Source: CALCHA01 sp035548175 | GTDB lineage: Bacteria > Planctomycetota > Phycisphaerae > WQYP01 | Assembly (NCBI GenBank): GCA_035548175.1 | Contig: DASZTO010000002.1 | Span: forward strand, 34,813-98,812 | Direction: 5' to 3' | DNA: 64,000 bases | Part shown: positions 42,913 through 51,743 of the stretch, piece by piece | Layout of the letters: every line of letters begins with the position of its first letter | Numbering within the stretch: the stretch's first letter is position 1 | Position numbers and translations under genes: made by a program | Notes under the pieces: model-generated | Databases searched by the model: none | What the model saw: the letters and a program-made list of their open reading frames with translations, nothing else | What the model was told of the DNA's origin: nothing

Positions 42913-43671
42913 TTTGACCGCCGCCCGTGCGACATCCGCCGTCCGTGCGACATCCGCCGTCCGCGCCGCGTCCAGCCGCCCGGCCAGCGCCCGCACGAAG
43001 GCTCGCTTCACCTCCGCCATTTCCGGACGCACGCCCAGGCGCTCCATCGAGGTCACCGGCCGCGAGAGTCCGCACGGATTGATCAAGGCGAACCCGCGCA
43101 AATCGGTGGTCACGTTGAGCGCGATGCCGTGGAGCGTCACCCAGCGGCGCACCTTGATCCCGAGCGCACAGATTTTCGCGAGCCCCGTCGTTTCGCCGTT
43201 GGGCCCTCCGCCCACGACCCCGTTCGCACCAGTCCGCACCCACACGCCGGTCGCCGGCTGGGGCATGGGATCGCGCATTCCGGCAATGCCAAAGGCCGCC
43301 AGCGTGTCGATCACCGCCAGCTCCAGCAATCGCATGTAGCCATGCAGATTCAAACCATAAGCGTTGAGCGGAACGATCGGATAGGCCACGAGTTGCCCGG
43401 GGCCATGAAAGGTGATGTCGCCGCCGCGGTCGGTTTCCACCACCTCGACGCCGCGCATCGCCAGCAGCTCGCGCGACGCCAGCAGATGCCGCTCCGCCCC
43501 CGCGCGCCGGCCGATCGTGATCACCGCCGGATGCTCCAGCAGCATCACCGCCCCCTCAGCCAGTTCACCGGACAGCACCCGTTCATGCAGCGCCAGTTGC
43601 CGATCCCACGCCTCCCGATACGCCATCTCCCCGGCATCATCCACGAACAATTTCAAGCCATCCCCGGTCAT
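42892..43671 (-). CDS. lipB: Octanoyl-ACP:protein transferase LipB
   Basis: This 259-residue enzyme moves octanoate from ACP to lipoyl domains, the first step of lipoate synthesis. It has LLEHPAVITIGRRAG, GGDITFHGPGQLVAYPI (about 82-98), the catalytic-Lys region TGLAKICALGIKVRRWVTLHGIALNV and the catalytic-Cys motif INPCGL. The C-terminus is longer than usual and carries a perfect 18-base tandem duplication (42925-42960) that encodes ARTADVARTADVA. The ATG overlaps the lon stop by ATGA, so it is translationally coupled to lon. LipA is not in this window. Confidence 0.9.
   Translation of the reverse strand: MTGDGLKLFVDDAGEMAYREAWDRQLALHERVLSGELAEGAVMLLEHPAVITIGRRAGAERHLLASRELLAMRGVEVVETDRGGDITFHGPGQLVAYPIVPLNAYGLNLHGYMRLLELAVIDTLAAFGIAGMRDPMPQPATGVWVRTGANGVVGGGPNGETTGLAKICALGIKVRRWVTLHGIALNVTTDLRGFALINPCGLSRPVTSMERLGVRPEMAEVKRAFVRALAGRLDAARTADVARTADVARAAVKSTQDLA
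42925..42960. repeat. 18-bp perfect tandem duplication in lipB C-terminus
   Basis: The unit CCGTGCGACATCCGCCGT (plus strand) occurs twice end to end, followed by a partial third copy. It adds TADVAR repeats to a dispensable-looking LipB tail. Confidence 0.85.
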
Positions 43672-46289
43672 CGCCGCCCACCCGCCGCGCCATCCCGCGT
43701 GTTCGTGGTCCTTCGTCCCTTCGTGTCTTCGTGTTTTCGTCCCCGGCCATCGCGAAACGCCACCGCCAGCACCTCCTCCACGCGTCCCGCAAACTCGAAG
43801 TGCAGCAGCCTGCGGATATCCTCGCGAATCTCCGTCAAATCCTTGCGGTTCCGCTCCGGCAGAATCACGGTCCTGATCCCCGCGCGCTGCGCCGCGATCA
43901 CCTTCTCCTTCACCCCGCCGATCGGCAGCACCAGCCCGCGCAGCGTGATCTCACCGGTCATCGCGACATCCGGCCGCACCGTCTGGCCGGTGAACAAACT
44001 CGCGAGCGCCGTGTACATCGCCACGCCCGCCGAGGGACCGTCCTTGGGCACCGCGCCCGCCGGAACATGCACGTGCACGTCGGTCTCCGCAAACACCTTC
44101 GGCTCAATGCCCAGATCCTTCGCGTTGTGCTTCAGCAGCGAAAACGCCGCCTGCACCGATTCCTTCATCACCTCGCCGATCTGCCCCGTCAGCGTCAGGC
44201 CGCCCTTGCCCGGCATCTGCGTCGCCTCGATAAACAGAATCTCCCCGCCGACCGGCGTATACGCCAGCCCCGTCACCACGCCGGGAGAAGCCGTCCGCTG
44301 CGCCAGCTCGCTTTCAAAGCGGGCCGGTCCCAGCGATTCCGCCAAATCCTCCGGCCCCACGACGATCGCCTCCGCCCCATTCCCTTCCGCTTTCTTGATG
44401 CTGGCTTCTTGTCTCTCCGCGATCCCCGCCGCCGCGTGCCGCACCACCGCCGCCAGCGTGCGATCCAGATTCCGCACCCCCGCCTCGCGCGTGTACTGGT
44501 CGATCACCGCTTCGATCGTTTTCGTCCCGACCTTCACCTGCCTGGCCGTGACCCCATGCTCCTTAAGCTGCCTGGGCAGCAGATATTTCTGCGCAATCAG
44601 CAGCTTGTCCTTCTGCGTATAGCCCGGCACTTCGATCACTTCCATGCGATCGCGCAGCGCCGGCGGCACGGGGTCCATGATGTTCGCCGTGCAAATGAAA
44701 ATCACCTTCGACAAATCGAACGGCACGCCGAGGTAATGATCCGTGAACGTGTTGTTCTGCTCCGGGTCCAGCACCTCCAGCAGCGCCGCCGACGGATCGC
44801 CCCGGAAATCCGCCCCCAGCTTGTCGATCTCATCGAGCATCATCACCGGATTGTTCGAGCCCGCCTTGCGCAACTCCTGAATGATCCGCCCGGGAAGCGC
44901 CCCGACATACGTCCGCCGATGCCCGCGTATGTCCGCCTCATCGCGCACCCCGCCCAGACTCACCCGCACAAAGTTCCGCCCCAGCGATGCCGCAATGCTT
45001 TTGCCCAGCGAAGTCTTGCCCACTCCGGGCGGCCCGACAAAGCACAAAATCGGCCCGCGCCCGTTCGGATTCAGCCGCCGCACCGCCAGGTATTCCACGA
45101 TCCGCTGCTTGATCTTCTCCAGGTCGTAATGATCCCGATCGAGAATGCCCCGCGCTTTTTTCAAATCCAGATCGTCCGGCGTGCTCTTGCTCCAGGGAAG
45201 TTCCGCCACCGTTTCCAGAAACGTGCGGATCACCCCATACTCCGGCGACGCCTGCGGAATCGCCGCCAGCCGCCCCAGTTCCCGGTCCGTTTCCTTCTTC
45301 ACGCCCTCCGGCAGTCCCGCCTCCTCCAGCCGCTTTTTCAGTTCCGCCACCTCGGCGTCCGCCCCCTCGCCTACGCCCAGCTCCTTCTGGATCGCCTTCA
45401 TCTGCTCCTGCAGAAAATAATTCCGCTGGCTCTTGTCGATGTTCGAGCGCACCTCCGATTGAATCTTCGCCTGCAATTCCAGCAGCTCGATCCGCGACGC
45501 CAGCCGCTCGCGCACGCGCTCCAGCCGCTTGGTCACGTCCAGCTCTTCCAGCAGCGACTGCTTCTCGGGCACGTCGCCCGACAGATTTGCCGCCAGAAAA
45601 TCCGCCAGCATCCCCGCCCCCTCGATGCTGTTGACCACGCTCACCGCTTCGTCGGGCACGTTCGGCGACAGCTGAATCATCCGGCCGGCAAGCTCCCGCA
45701 CCGACCGCGTCAGCAGCTCAAACGCCGGCGTCGCCTCCGGCGCTTCGTCGGTCAAAATATCCACCTTCGCCCGCACATACGGCTCCGTCGCCAGAATCTC
45801 CTTGATCCGAAACCGCACCAGCCCATGCACCAGGATATTGACGTGCCCCTCCTCCGCCCGCGCCATCTTGAGCACCAGCGACGCCACGCCCATGCCGTAC
45901 AAGTCGCCCGGCGCGGGATCTTCCTGCGCCTCGTTTTTCTGCGTCGCCAGGCCGATGATCTTCTCAGCCGTCAGCGCCTCATCCAGCAGCCGCCGCGTTT
46001 TATCCCGACCCACCGACAGCGGCATCACCGCCCCCGGAAACGCCACCTGCCCGCGCAAGGGCAAAATCGCCAGCTCGTCGGGAATATGAATCGCCTGCAT
46101 CAACGGCGAATTCACCCCCGATATCCGCACCCCGCCTTTCTCCGCCGGCGCAGGCTCCTTCCCGGCAGGGGGGGCGCCTGGCGGCCCCTGCGGCGGCGCC
46201 TCGGCCTGCACGCTCCCCTCCTTCGCCCCCGATTCGTCCACCACCTCCGTCTTGCCCGCATCCGCCTGCCCATCGCTCTTCGCGCTCAT
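43668..46289 (-). CDS. lon: ATP-dependent protease Lon (La)
   Basis: This 873-residue protease has the Lon substrate-binding N domain (AILPLRGQVAFPGAVMPLSV), a coiled middle, the AAA+ module with P-loop GPPGVGKTSLGKS and the C-terminal Ser-Lys protease domain. The catalytic Ser lies in PKDGPSAGVAM and the Lys in LVLPIGGVKEKVIAA. A charged Pro/Ala-rich segment of about 50 residues precedes the N domain. The start at 46289 overlaps the hsp20 stop by ATGA. The C-terminus is extended past the normal end (VEEVLAVAF) by about 25 residues, DGRGRKHEDTKGRRTTNTRD and beyond. This tail is encoded by a copy of the ACGAA-rich repeat that elsewhere lies just after stop codons. Confidence 0.93.
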   Translation of the reverse strand: MSAKSDGQADAGKTEVVDESGAKEGSVQAEAPPQGPPGAPPAGKEPAPAEKGGVRISGVNSPLMQAIHIPDELAILPLRGQVAFPGAVMPLSVGRDKTRRLLDEALTAEKIIGLATQKNEAQEDPAPGDLYGMGVASLVLKMARAEEGHVNILVHGLVRFRIKEILATEPYVRAKVDILTDEAPEATPAFELLTRSVRELAGRMIQLSPNVPDEAVSVVNSIEGAGMLADFLAANLSGDVPEKQSLLEELDVTKRLERVRERLASRIELLELQAKIQSEVRSNIDKSQRNYFLQEQMKAIQKELGVGEGADAEVAELKKRLEEAGLPEGVKKETDRELGRLAAIPQASPEYGVIRTFLETVAELPWSKSTPDDLDLKKARGILDRDHYDLEKIKQRIVEYLAVRRLNPNGRGPILCFVGPPGVGKTSLGKSIAASLGRNFVRVSLGGVRDEADIRGHRRTYVGALPGRIIQELRKAGSNNPVMMLDEIDKLGADFRGDPSAALLEVLDPEQNNTFTDHYLGVPFDLSKVIFICTANIMDPVPPALRDRMEVIEVPGYTQKDKLLIAQKYLLPRQLKEHGVTARQVKVGTKTIEAVIDQYTREAGVRNLDRTLAAVVRHAAAGIAERQEASIKKAEGNGAEAIVVGPEDLAESLGPARFESELAQRTASPGVVTGLAYTPVGGEILFIEATQMPGKGGLTLTGQIGEVMKESVQAAFSLLKHNAKDLGIEPKVFAETDVHVHVPAGAVPKDGPSAGVAMYTALASLFTGQTVRPDVAMTGEITLRGLVLPIGGVKEKVIAAQRAGIRTVILPERNRKDLTEIREDIRRLLHFEFAGRVEEVLAVAFRDGRGRKHEDTKGRRTTNTRDGAAGGRR
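43701..43750 (-). repeat. ACGAA-rich repeat, copy C, inside the lon C-terminus
   Basis: On the minus strand the copy begins GATGGCCGGGGACGAAAACA and continues with ACGAA units to 43701. It is in frame with lon and encodes its extra basic tail. Confidence 0.75.
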
Positions 46290-46717
46290 GCCCGCCCCCG
46301 TTTCTTGGGCAACGTCACCCACAGCATCCCCACGTGATAATTCGCCGAAATCCCCTCCATATCCACGCCGGCCGGCACCTCGACCGACCGGCAAAAACTC
46401 CCGTGGTCGATCTCCATCAAATGCATCGCCACCGCCCGCGAACCATCCGGCGGCATCGGACTCTGCCGCCGCCCCCGGATGATCACCATCTCCTTCTCCA
46501 GGCTCACGTCGATGTCGTTCTGGTCCATCCCCGCCACATCCACGCAGATCAGAAACGCCCCCTGCGTCTCATACAGATTCACCGCCGGCCGAAACGTCTC
46601 CAGCGGCGAAAACGCTCCCACGTCCCGCTTCATTTCCCGATCCACCATCTGATTCATCTGCCGCACCAGGTTCGCAAATTCCTCACTCACCTGAAATGGC
46701 ACCGGCAAGCCCACCAT
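46286..46717 (-). CDS. Small heat-shock protein (Hsp20 / alpha-crystallin)
   Basis: This 143-residue holdase has the alpha-crystallin domain from about residue 35, with RPAVNLYETQGAFLICVDVAGMDQNDIDVSL (shown by its ends RPAVNLYE and DVAGM) and the conserved C-terminal strand ISANYHVGMLWVTLPK. The G-x-L pattern of the family is present as GMLWVTL. The ATG at 46717 is chosen because GGAAGGAGG lies 5 bases upstream; the open frame extends further only by chance. It heads an operon with lon and lipB, linked by ATGA overlaps, so stress induction of chaperone and protease together is likely. Confidence 0.9.
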   Translation of the reverse strand: MVGLPVPFQVSEEFANLVRQMNQMVDREMKRDVGAFSPLETFRPAVNLYETQGAFLICVDVAGMDQNDIDVSLEKEMVIIRGRRQSPMPPDGSRAVAMHLMEIDHGSFCRSVEVPAGVDMEGISANYHVGMLWVTLPKKRGRA

Positions 46718-46868
46718 GGTCGCCTCCTTCCAAGCACGAAAAATCATCTTACGCCGCCTCCCCCGTTCCGGCGACTTTCCACAATGCCCCGGCGCGCCCC
46801 TCGCCGTTTTTCCCGCTTTCGGCGACAATCCCGCGCTCCAACGCCGGTCAATTGAAGGAACCCCCTCC

Positions 46869-47657
46869 GTGCCCCGCATGAACTACCGCGACTCCGCCCC
46901 CGCCGCCGCCGCCCCCGCCGTCGGCAACCCCTTCGCCCGCTGGCTCGCCCCCCGTCCGCAAATGCCCTACATCCTTCCCTTCTTCGCCTACCTGCTGCTG
47001 ATGGCCCCCGGCGCCCTCTTCGGCCACGCCTTCGGCGTCGATTGGGAAAAAACGTGGCAGCTCTACCACCCCCTCATCTACACCCTCGAAAATCTCTCAG
47101 CCGCGGTCCTTCTCTGGGCCCTCTGGCGATACTACACCCCCATCCGATGGGCCCACATTCCGCTCGGCGTTCTCGCCGGCCTCTTCGGCACCCTCCTCTG
47201 GGTCGGCACCGAATACTTTGACCAGCACATCGGCCTCTCCCACGCACCCGCCCCCTCCGCCACCTACAATGCCGACCTCCTGCTCCCCATCGCCTGGCAA
47301 CGCTGGCTCTACCTCGCCGTCCGCGTCACCGGCCCCACCCTCGTCGTGCCCTTCATGGAAGAACTTTTCTTTCGCGACTTCCTCACCCGCGTCTTCATCA
47401 AAGGCGCTTACTTCGACGATGTCCCCGTCGGCGCCTTCACCTGGCTGAGCCTCCTGGGCGTCTCCGCCGCCTTCGCCATCAACCACGGCGCCCAATGGCC
47501 CGAAGGTTTCCTCTATGGCCTGCTCATGGGCATCCTCCTGGTGCGCACGAAATCCCTGGGCGCCTGCATCGTCGCCCACGGCGTCACCAACTGCACCCTG
47601 TACCTCTGGGTTATTTATTTCGGCCTTTACAAGCCCGACGTCTGGCAATTCATGTAA
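46869..47657 (+). CDS. CPBP/CAAX-type intramembrane protease
   Basis: This 262-residue polytopic protein has about seven membrane helices and the CPBP (Abi) glutamate-protease motifs. They are MEELFFRDFLTR (motif 1, about residue 160), FAINHGAQWPEG (motif 2) and VAHGVTNCTLYLW (motif 3). The sequence resembles the CAAX prenyl protease-related proteins sometimes associated with exosortase systems, but no exosortase is in the window. A GTG at 46869 is chosen because AAGGA lies 9 bases upstream; the ATG at 46878 would be too far from that site. The first 18 bases after the hsp20 promoter region separate it from the divergent operon. Confidence 0.82.
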   Translation: MPRMNYRDSAPAAAAPAVGNPFARWLAPRPQMPYILPFFAYLLLMAPGALFGHAFGVDWEKTWQLYHPLIYTLENLSAAVLLWALWRYYTPIRWAHIPLGVLAGLFGTLLWVGTEYFDQHIGLSHAPAPSATYNADLLLPIAWQRWLYLAVRVTGPTLVVPFMEELFFRDFLTRVFIKGAYFDDVPVGAFTWLSLLGVSAAFAINHGAQWPEGFLYGLLMGILLVRTKSLGACIVAHGVTNCTLYLWVIYFGLYKPDVWQFM

Positions 47658-47662
47658 GCTCT

Positions 47663-47683
47663 CCCTTTCGTCTTTCGTCTTTC
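47663..47683 (-). repeat. Short ACGAA-like repeat, degenerate copy D
   Basis: On the minus strand GAAAGACGAAAGACGAAAGG repeats an 8-base unit. It lies just after the CPBP stop at 47657, on the opposite strand to the usual arrangement, and is the least certain copy. Confidence 0.4.
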
Positions 47684-47693
47684 AGGACCACCC

Positions 47694-48695
47694 ATGCTCC
47701 CCGTCATCCACCTCGGCCTGGGCGCCATCGGCAAAGCCACCCTGGAGTCCATTCTCGCCCAGCCGCGCGAGCTCAAACTCGTCGCCGTCGTCGACCTCAA
47801 CCCCGCCCACATCAACCACTCCCTGCGCGACGTGCTCAACCGCAAGGAGGCCCCGAACATCCTGGTCGCAGGCTCGCTCAAGGACGCCCTGAAGTCCGCC
47901 AAGACCAGGCCCCTCGTCGCCTCCGTCACCACCTGCAGCCGCACCGAGGATATCCGCGCCACCGCGGGTGAGCTCATGGCCGCCGGCATCCACATGACCA
48001 CCACCTGCGAAGAGCTCGCCTGGCCGACGCTGCGCGTCCCGCGCGTCGCCGCCGCCCTCGATCGCCTCGCCGTCAAAAGAGGCGTCGCGCTCCTGGGCAC
48101 CGGCGTCAATCCCGGTTTCGCCATGGACGCCTTCGCCCTCGCCTGCACCGCGCCGTGCACGCGCGTCCGCCACATCAAGATCATCCGCTCCCTCGACGCC
48201 TCCAAACGCCGCTACCAACTCCAGAAAAAAATCGGCGCAGGCATGTCCCTCGCCGACGTCAAAAAACTTATCCGCCAGAAAGCCATCGGTCATGTCGGCC
48301 TTCAGGAATCCGTCGCCATGATCGCCGCCGGACTCGGCTGGAAGCTCGATTCCATCCAGGAAAAATTCGACCCCGTCGTCGCCGATCACCCCGTCCAATC
48401 CGAATTCTTCCACATCGAACCCGGCAAAGTCCGCGGCATGTGGATGCGCGCCAGCGGCATCATCCATCGCAAAAAATGCATCGAACTCGACCTCTTCATG
48501 GCTTTCGATGCCGACACCTTCGACGAGGTCATCATCGACGGCGACCCCAACCTCCTCGTCCGCACCAAAAGCGGCTTCCCCGGCGAAGCCGCCACCGTCG
48601 GGCTCCTCGTCAACTCCCTCCGCGTCCTGCCCACCCTCAAACCCGGCCTGCGCACGATGCTCGACGTTCTGAAAATCCGCGGCGTGGGCGCATAA
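47694..48695 (+). CDS. NAD(P)-binding amine/diaminopentanoate dehydrogenase-like protein
   Basis: This 333-residue protein starts with a Rossmann motif HLGLGAIGKATLESI and looks like the dihydrodipicolinate reductase / 2,4-diaminopentanoate dehydrogenase group. Features include VVDLNPAHI, SVTTCSRTEDI and GTGVNPGFAMDAF. The C-terminal half has GHVGLQESVAMIAAGLG and DNLLVRTKSGFPGEAAT-like text (DPNLLVRTKSGFPGEAA). It probably reduces or deaminates an amino-acid derivative with NAD(P). The substrate is not known. AGGA lies six bases before the ATG. Confidence 0.78.
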   Translation: MLPVIHLGLGAIGKATLESILAQPRELKLVAVVDLNPAHINHSLRDVLNRKEAPNILVAGSLKDALKSAKTRPLVASVTTCSRTEDIRATAGELMAAGIHMTTTCEELAWPTLRVPRVAAALDRLAVKRGVALLGTGVNPGFAMDAFALACTAPCTRVRHIKIIRSLDASKRRYQLQKKIGAGMSLADVKKLIRQKAIGHVGLQESVAMIAAGLGWKLDSIQEKFDPVVADHPVQSEFFHIEPGKVRGMWMRASGIIHRKKCIELDLFMAFDADTFDEVIIDGDPNLLVRTKSGFPGEAATVGLLVNSLRVLPTLKPGLRTMLDVLKIRGVGA

Positions 48696-48752
48696 CCCTC
48701 GCCCCTGCAGCCCCCTCAACCGCCGCGAAATCCTCCCAACCCCCAAAAGCGG

Positions 48753-48784
48753 CTTCGTGCCTTTCGTGGCCATTTACGTCGTCA
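48753..48784 (-). repeat. ACGAA-rich 3'-flanking repeat, copy E
   Basis: On the minus strand ACGACGTAAATGGCCACGAA continues with AGGCACGAA. It starts 5 bases after the stop of the sugar-isomerase gene (48790). Confidence 0.8.
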
Positions 48785-48789
48785 GGCCC

Positions 48790-49620
48790 TCACAGATACC
48801 CCCGCAAAAACCGCTCCGCCTCCCGCGCCGCCTCCTCCGCCGTCCGCTCGAACGGATACAGCTCCACCGTCAGCCACCCCGCATAATCCGCCGCCCGCAG
48901 CGCCGCGAAAATCCCCGCCCAGTCCATCCCCCCCTGTCCCGGCACCAGATGCTGATGCACGCGGTTCTTTCCAATGTCCTCCAGATGCACATGCCCGATC
49001 CACGCCGCGTGTTCCTTCACCACCGCCGCCGGATCATCCCCCACACAAAAAAAATGCCCCAGGTCCGCGTTCATCTTCAACTGCGGATGATTGATGCCCC
49101 GCAAAAATTCCACGCACTCCGCAGCACGCTGAATCAGCAGCCCCGGCTCCGGCTCCACCAGCAGCATCACCCCGCATGCCTCCGCCACCGGCAACACTTC
49201 CTCCAACCCCGCCCGAAATTTCTCCAACGCCCGCGCTCGCCGCTCCGCATCCTCCGGCCACAGCGGCCCCCCAGGCTGCAACGAAATCGTCCGCCCCCCC
49301 AGCTCTCCGGCCATTCGAATCACTTGCTTCGTATGCTCCACCCGTACCCGCACCAGCTCATCCTCCTCTTCGATCCACGTCGGATGATACGTATCGCCGT
49401 CCGCAAAATGCGTAAACGCATTCACGTTCGAAATCGGCACCCCCAGCTTCTCCAGCCGCTTGCGCACCTCCCCGATTCGCCGCGCATCCATATCCCGCGG
49501 ATACGCATGCGGAACATCCGCCATCAGCTCCACCCCCGCATACCCCAGCCCCGCAATCGACTCAATCGCCCCCTCCAGCGTCTCCTGCTTGTAAGCATTC
49601 GTCGAAAACGCCAGCTTCAT
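48790..49620 (-). CDS. Sugar phosphate isomerase/epimerase-like TIM barrel
   Basis: This 276-residue protein matches the xylose-isomerase-like TIM-barrel family (AP_endonuc_2). Signatures include MKLAFSTNAYKQ, LGYAGVELMADVP, metal-site segments with LLVEPEPG, KMNADLGHFF and IGHVHLEDIG, and the end WAGIFAALRAADYAGWLTVEL. Such enzymes isomerise or epimerise sugars or inositols using a divalent metal. The ATG at 49620 has AAAGGTGG five bases upstream and is preferred over one three codons earlier. A copy of the ACGAA repeat follows its stop. Confidence 0.85.
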   Translation of the reverse strand: MKLAFSTNAYKQETLEGAIESIAGLGYAGVELMADVPHAYPRDMDARRIGEVRKRLEKLGVPISNVNAFTHFADGDTYHPTWIEEEDELVRVRVEHTKQVIRMAGELGGRTISLQPGGPLWPEDAERRARALEKFRAGLEEVLPVAEACGVMLLVEPEPGLLIQRAAECVEFLRGINHPQLKMNADLGHFFCVGDDPAAVVKEHAAWIGHVHLEDIGKNRVHQHLVPGQGGMDWAGIFAALRAADYAGWLTVELYPFERTAEEAAREAERFLRGYL

Positions 49621-49690
49621 CGCCGCCACCTTTCATCGCCTCCGCCCCCGCCGGATAATACCCGCGCCACTGCCCGCCGCGGAGATTTCC

Positions 49691-50185
49691 ATGCCGACGC
49701 TGCTGCAAAAAGCCATCGACCTCGCCGTCAAAGCCCACCGCCACGGCGAAGATCCGCCGGGTGAACCCTACATCCTCCACCCCATGCGCGTCCTGCTTGC
49801 CGTCTCGCAAGCCGACGACGCCCACCAGTCTGAGCATCTCCGCTGCGTCGCCATCCTGCACGACACCCTCGAGCGCACCGACCTTGCCGAAAAAGACCTC
49901 CGCGCCGCCGGCATGCCCAGGCAGGTCATCCAGGCCGTGAAACTTCTCACCCACGACGAAAAAACCACCTACGCCGATTACGTGATTGCCCTGAAGAAAG
50001 ACCCTCTCGCCCGCGCCGTCAAGCTCGCCGACCTGATGGACAACGCCGATCTCCGCCACGTCACCTTCCGACCCGCCAAACCCAAAGACCACCGCCGCAC
50101 CGCCCGCTACGCCGCCAGCTACAAATTCCTCACCAACCAGCTCACCGAATCCCAATACCGCCAAGCCATGAAATCCGCGGAGTGA
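49691..50185 (+). CDS. Small HD-domain hydrolase (SpoT/MESH-like)
   Basis: This 164-residue protein is a single HD domain of the RelA/SpoT hydrolase type. It begins QKAIDLAVKAHRHGEDPPGE, then YILHPMRVLL (first His), CVAILHDTLERTDL (HD pair) and KLADLMDNADL. These match the metal-binding residues of small alarmone hydrolases that cleave ppGpp. No synthetase domain is attached. Its true substrate is inferred. GGAGA lies six bases before the ATG, and a GATAAT box followed by ACCCGC lies about 32 bases upstream. Confidence 0.82.
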   Translation: MPTLLQKAIDLAVKAHRHGEDPPGEPYILHPMRVLLAVSQADDAHQSEHLRCVAILHDTLERTDLAEKDLRAAGMPRQVIQAVKLLTHDEKTTYADYVIALKKDPLARAVKLADLMDNADLRHVTFRPAKPKDHRRTARYAASYKFLTNQLTESQYRQAMKSAE

Positions 50186-50195
50186 TCTCCAGACA

Positions 50196-50236
50196 TTTTC
50201 GTGTTTTTCGTGCCTTTCGTGGCCATTTATCGTCGT
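50196..50236 (-). repeat. ACGAA-rich 3'-flanking repeat, copy F
   Basis: On the minus strand ACGACGATAAATGGCCACGA is followed by AAGGCACGAA and AAACACGAAA. It starts 4 bases after the HtrA stop codon (50241). Confidence 0.8.
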
Positions 50237-50240
50237 CCTG

Positions 50241-51641
50241 TCACTGCAGATGCACGACCCCATGCCCGCGCGCCTGCCCGCGAATAATCCCCACCCGCAC
50301 ATCCATCGCCTGGTTCACCGTCTTGAGCAGCGTCGCCACATCCTCCACGCTGCTCACGTAATATGGCCCAAGCTGAAACAGCACGTCCCCCGCCTGAATC
50401 CCCGCCTTCGCCGCCGCGCCGCCCGCTTCCACCGTCGTGATCACCACCCCGCGACCGATCGGCAGATTCAATTTCGTCGCCAGGGCCGGCGTGATCGTCT
50501 CCGCCTCCACCCCCAGCTTCTCCATCAGCGTCTTGTCCGCCACCGGCGCCGGCGCTTTTTCCACCGGAACCTCCACCGTCACACGCTTCGCGCTGCTCCC
50601 CGTCCCCCGCTCCACCGCCAGCGCCAGCTTCGTCCCCGGCCGCGCATCCGACAACGTCACCAGCGCATCCACGATCGTGTTCACCGCCACGTTGTTGATC
50701 TCCACCACCTCATCCCCAACCATCAGTCCCGCCTTCGCCGCCGGCCCGTCCGCAGCCACGGTCTTCACCACCACCCGCGCCGCCACCCCTGCCGGCGCCG
50801 TGATCGTCCGCTTCTCCTCCACCGAAAACCCGATCTTCGCCCGGTTGAGCGCCTCCGGATTCAAAAATGCCGGCAGCAAATCACGCATCGATGAAATCCC
50901 GATCGCAAACCCGATCCCCTGCGCATCCGCCCGTATCGCCGTGTTCACACCCACCACCTGCCCATACGCATTGATCAGCGGCCCGCCCGAGTTCCCCGGA
51001 TTGATCGACGCATCCGTCTGAATCAGATTCTTGTACGACTTCGTCTGATCCACCTCCAGCGTCCGGTCCACCGCCGACACAATCCCCCGCGTCATCGTCC
51101 CCGCATACCCGAACGGATTCCCGATCGCACACACCGGCTCCCCGATCATCAAATCCTCCGACGCCCCCAGCGCCACCGCCGTCAGCGGCTTCTTCGGCGT
51201 CACCTTCAACACCGCCAGGTCGTGCTCGTTGTCCGTCGCAATCACCAGCGCCGGCAGCTTGTCCCCATTGGAAAACTGCACGTTCACTTCCGTCGCTTCA
51301 TCGATCACATGCTCGTTGGTCACGATGTATCCCGACGGATGAATCACGAACCCCGACCCCAGCGACTCCGCCGGCACCTGCCGAATCTGCCCGCCAAAAA
51401 ACCGATCGAACACCTGATCCCCCGTCCCCACGCGCGCCGTCACGATCCGCGTCGACGAAATATTCACCACCCCGTCCTTCACCATCTGATACACGCGCAC
51501 GTCATTGGTCATCCGCAGGTTTTCCCCCGCCGGCGCCGCCGCCACCGGCGCGGGCACAAAATTCTCCCCCCACACCACTCCCGCCACCGCCCCCACAATC
51601 AGCAACATTCCCGCCCCAAACACGCGCACGCCATAACCCAT
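50241..51641 (-). CDS. HtrA/DegP-type serine protease with two PDZ domains
   Basis: This 466-residue envelope protease has an N-terminal signal or anchor helix (about 8-26), a trypsin-like domain (about 60-260) and two PDZ domains (about 275-360 and 375-460). The catalytic triad is visible as TNEHV (His), DNEHDLAVL (Asp) and NPGNSGGPL (Ser). The second PDZ is preceded by KLGVEAETITPALATKL, as in DegQ-like proteins. It should degrade misfolded proteins outside the cytoplasm. GAGGAG lies 7 bases before the ATG. It precedes a gene of unknown function on the same strand by only 138 bases. Confidence 0.92.
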   Translation of the reverse strand: MGYGVRVFGAGMLLIVGAVAGVVWGENFVPAPVAAAPAGENLRMTNDVRVYQMVKDGVVNISSTRIVTARVGTGDQVFDRFFGGQIRQVPAESLGSGFVIHPSGYIVTNEHVIDEATEVNVQFSNGDKLPALVIATDNEHDLAVLKVTPKKPLTAVALGASEDLMIGEPVCAIGNPFGYAGTMTRGIVSAVDRTLEVDQTKSYKNLIQTDASINPGNSGGPLINAYGQVVGVNTAIRADAQGIGFAIGISSMRDLLPAFLNPEALNRAKIGFSVEEKRTITAPAGVAARVVVKTVAADGPAAKAGLMVGDEVVEINNVAVNTIVDALVTLSDARPGTKLALAVERGTGSSAKRVTVEVPVEKAPAPVADKTLMEKLGVEAETITPALATKLNLPIGRGVVITTVEAGGAAAKAGIQAGDVLFQLGPYYVSSVEDVATLLKTVNQAMDVRVGIIRGQARGHGVVHLQ

Positions 51642-51743
51642 GCATCACTCCTCACTCAATCCAGATCGCTCATTCTAACGCCGCCCTCTCCCCATCCCGA
51701 ATCCCCCGCACAAAAAAATCCCCGCCTCCCATCCCCCCCTCAG

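Noticed and set aside
42925..42960. Tandem 18-base units as a possible CRISPR
   Set aside because: Only two head-to-tail copies with no spacers, and in frame within lipB.
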